NCBI GenBank assembly: GCA_903916385.1
Contig: CAIWWH010000069.1
Coordinates: 1 to 36,226 of the forward strand
Length of the DNA stretch: 36,226 bases
Reading direction: 5' to 3'
Origin: an uncultured Actinomycetes bacterium
Lineage (GTDB): Bacteria > Actinomycetota > Actinomycetes > Nanopelagicales > Nanopelagicaceae
This document shows, piece by piece, positions 35,115 to 36,226 of this stretch; the first letter of the stretch is position 1, and each line of letters opens with the position of its first letter. The notes beneath the pieces are model-generated. The model had not been told where the DNA came from, did no database searches, and saw only the letters and a program-made list of their open reading frames with translations. The position numbers and the translations under genes are program-made.

Positions 35115-35767
35115 TGTGCGGCCAATTCTCGTAGGGTGCGAATTGCCTCCGCGGGATCCTCTGCCCGATAGATTGCACTTCCCGCAACAAAGGTGTCCGC
35201 TCCAGCCCTTGCTGCAAGCGCAATAGTTTCGATGGAGATCCCACCATCCACTTGTAACCAAGGACGTTTCACCGTGATCTTTGATATGGCGCGATGAGCC
35301 TCTTCAATCTTGGGCAACTGGTCACTCATAAACTTTTGACCCCCGAAACCAGGTTCCACAGTCATCACGAGAAGCATGTCGATCTCAGATAAGAGTGCAC
35401 GAACGTTCTCGAATGGGGTATTTGGCTTGATAGCGATACCTACGCGAGAGCCGGCGGAGCGGAGCTGATTGATCGTTCCTATAGGGTCCGCACTCGCCTC
35501 CAGATGGAAGGTCACACTAGCGCTGCCCGCTTTCGCATAATGAACCGCTCGAAGATCGGGATCGGCGATCATAAGATGGGTATCCACTGGAATTGGGGAT
35601 GACGCAATTATCTCGCGTGACTCATCTAAGGTAAATGTTTGATTGGGAACGAAGATATTGTCCATCACATCCAGATGCAGCAGATCAGAGGTGGCAACCG
35701 CTGCAATCTCCTCAGCGAGCCTAGAGTGATCGGCATTCAATATGCTCGGACAGATTCGAATTGCCAT
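35111..35767 (-). CDS. rpe: Ribulose-phosphate 3-epimerase
   Basis: RICPSILNADHSRLAEEI...LHLDVMDNIFVPNQTF...MTVEPGFGGQKFM...LQVDGGI. Confidence 0.96.
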   Translation of the reverse strand: MAIRICPSILNADHSRLAEEIAAVATSDLLHLDVMDNIFVPNQTFTLDESREIIASSPIPVDTHLMIADPDLRAVHYAKAGSASVTFHLEASADPIGTINQLRSAGSRVGIAIKPNTPFENVRALLSEIDMLLVMTVEPGFGGQKFMSDQLPKIEEAHRAISKITVKRPWLQVDGGISIETIALAARAGADTFVAGSAIYRAEDPAEAIRTLRELAAQ

Positions 35768-35788
35768 GGTGTAAGAGTATCTAATGAA

Positions 35789-36226
35789 CTATTTGCGCCG
35801 AAAAAGCGCCATAAACATGGAGTCTGCATCATCTCTATGCGTCCAGAGTTGCAGCGTTCCATCTACGTTTCGGATCCGATTTGGCACACCCTCGGGCAAA
35901 AAGTCTTGAACATCGAGGAGTTCTAGTTCTTTGTGCCTATGCAAGAGTTCTAACACCTGGGCCTTGGTCTCCAGAAGGTGGGGCGAGCAGGTGACGTAAG
36001 CAAGAATCCCACCTTCGGCTAGCAGTTCCACTCCGGAGGCCAATAGTTCACGTTGGATCTTCACCAATTCCTTAAGATCTTGCGTGGTGCGTCGCCATCT
36101 CGCTTCTGGCCGACGCCGAAGAGCTCCCAATCCCGTACACGGGGCATCTATAAGAATTCGATCGTATTTAATTCCCAGAGCAGGCAATTCTTGACCGGAG
36201 TGGATCATTACATTTTCCGCAGGTAT
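35789..36226 (-). CDS. rsmB: 16S rRNA (cytosine-5)-methyltransferase RsmB/Sun family, C-terminal part, truncated by window end
   Basis: IPAENVMIHSGQELPALGIKYDRILIDAPCTGLGALRRRPEARWRRTTQDLKELVKIQRELLASGVELLAEGGILAYVTCSPHLLET (DAPCTGLG and TCSPH catalytic Cys motifs); frame stays open through 36226. Confidence 0.9.
   Translation of the reverse strand: MPAENVMIHSGQELPALGIKYDRILIDAPCTGLGALRRRPEARWRRTTQDLKELVKIQRELLASGVELLAEGGILAYVTCSPHLLETKAQVLELLHRHKELELLDVQDFLPEGVPNRIRNVDGTLQLWTHRDDADSMFMALFRRK

Noticed and set aside
1-36226. Mobile elements, CRISPR arrays, prophage, toxin-antitoxin or defence systems
   Set aside because: I saw no transposase, integrase, regularly spaced repeat array or known defence genes; gene content is core metabolism and housekeeping throughout.

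Overview
The window is an ordinary-looking chromosomal segment of an actinobacterium with almost no accessory content. Markers for this assignment are mshC (mycothiol), pafB/pafC, garA-like FHA protein, helY, DUF3090 and the SCO1664-type protein. I cannot fix the genus. I support about 39 protein genes, 2 of them truncated by the window edges, and one tRNA-Leu(GAG). In order they are: (i) der 3' end, pgsA-like, gcvH, FHA (GarA/OdhI-like), MerR, bifunctional nuclease, MerR, gcvP, CBM9-like; (ii) a reverse-strand run pafB-pafC-tatA-tatC-DAG kinase-helY-5'-3' exonuclease-Dpm1; (iii) a secreted FKBP, trmI, HAD, metH, mshC, SCO1664-like, DUF3090, histidine phosphatase; (iv) aldo/keto reductase, M20 peptidase, tRNA-Leu, alcohol dehydrogenase, DUF554, uppP, ABC ATPase; (v) a split serB, then a reverse-strand run rsmB-rpe-ribD-ribE-ribBA-ribH-hisE-hisG. 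I found no mobile element, CRISPR array or phage, and no clear undescribed multi-gene system. The items most worth a second look are: serB split into an ACT ORF and a phosphatase ORF in the same frame, separated by one TAA; a 14-codon, apparently leaderless upstream ORF whose stop overlaps the start of the second merR gene; repeated TAnnnT-N6-8-start signatures for leaderless transcription; absence of the Pup-proteasome genes between trmI and pafBC; a CBM9-like protein without a signal peptide next to gcvP; and convergent genes sharing overlapping stop codons.
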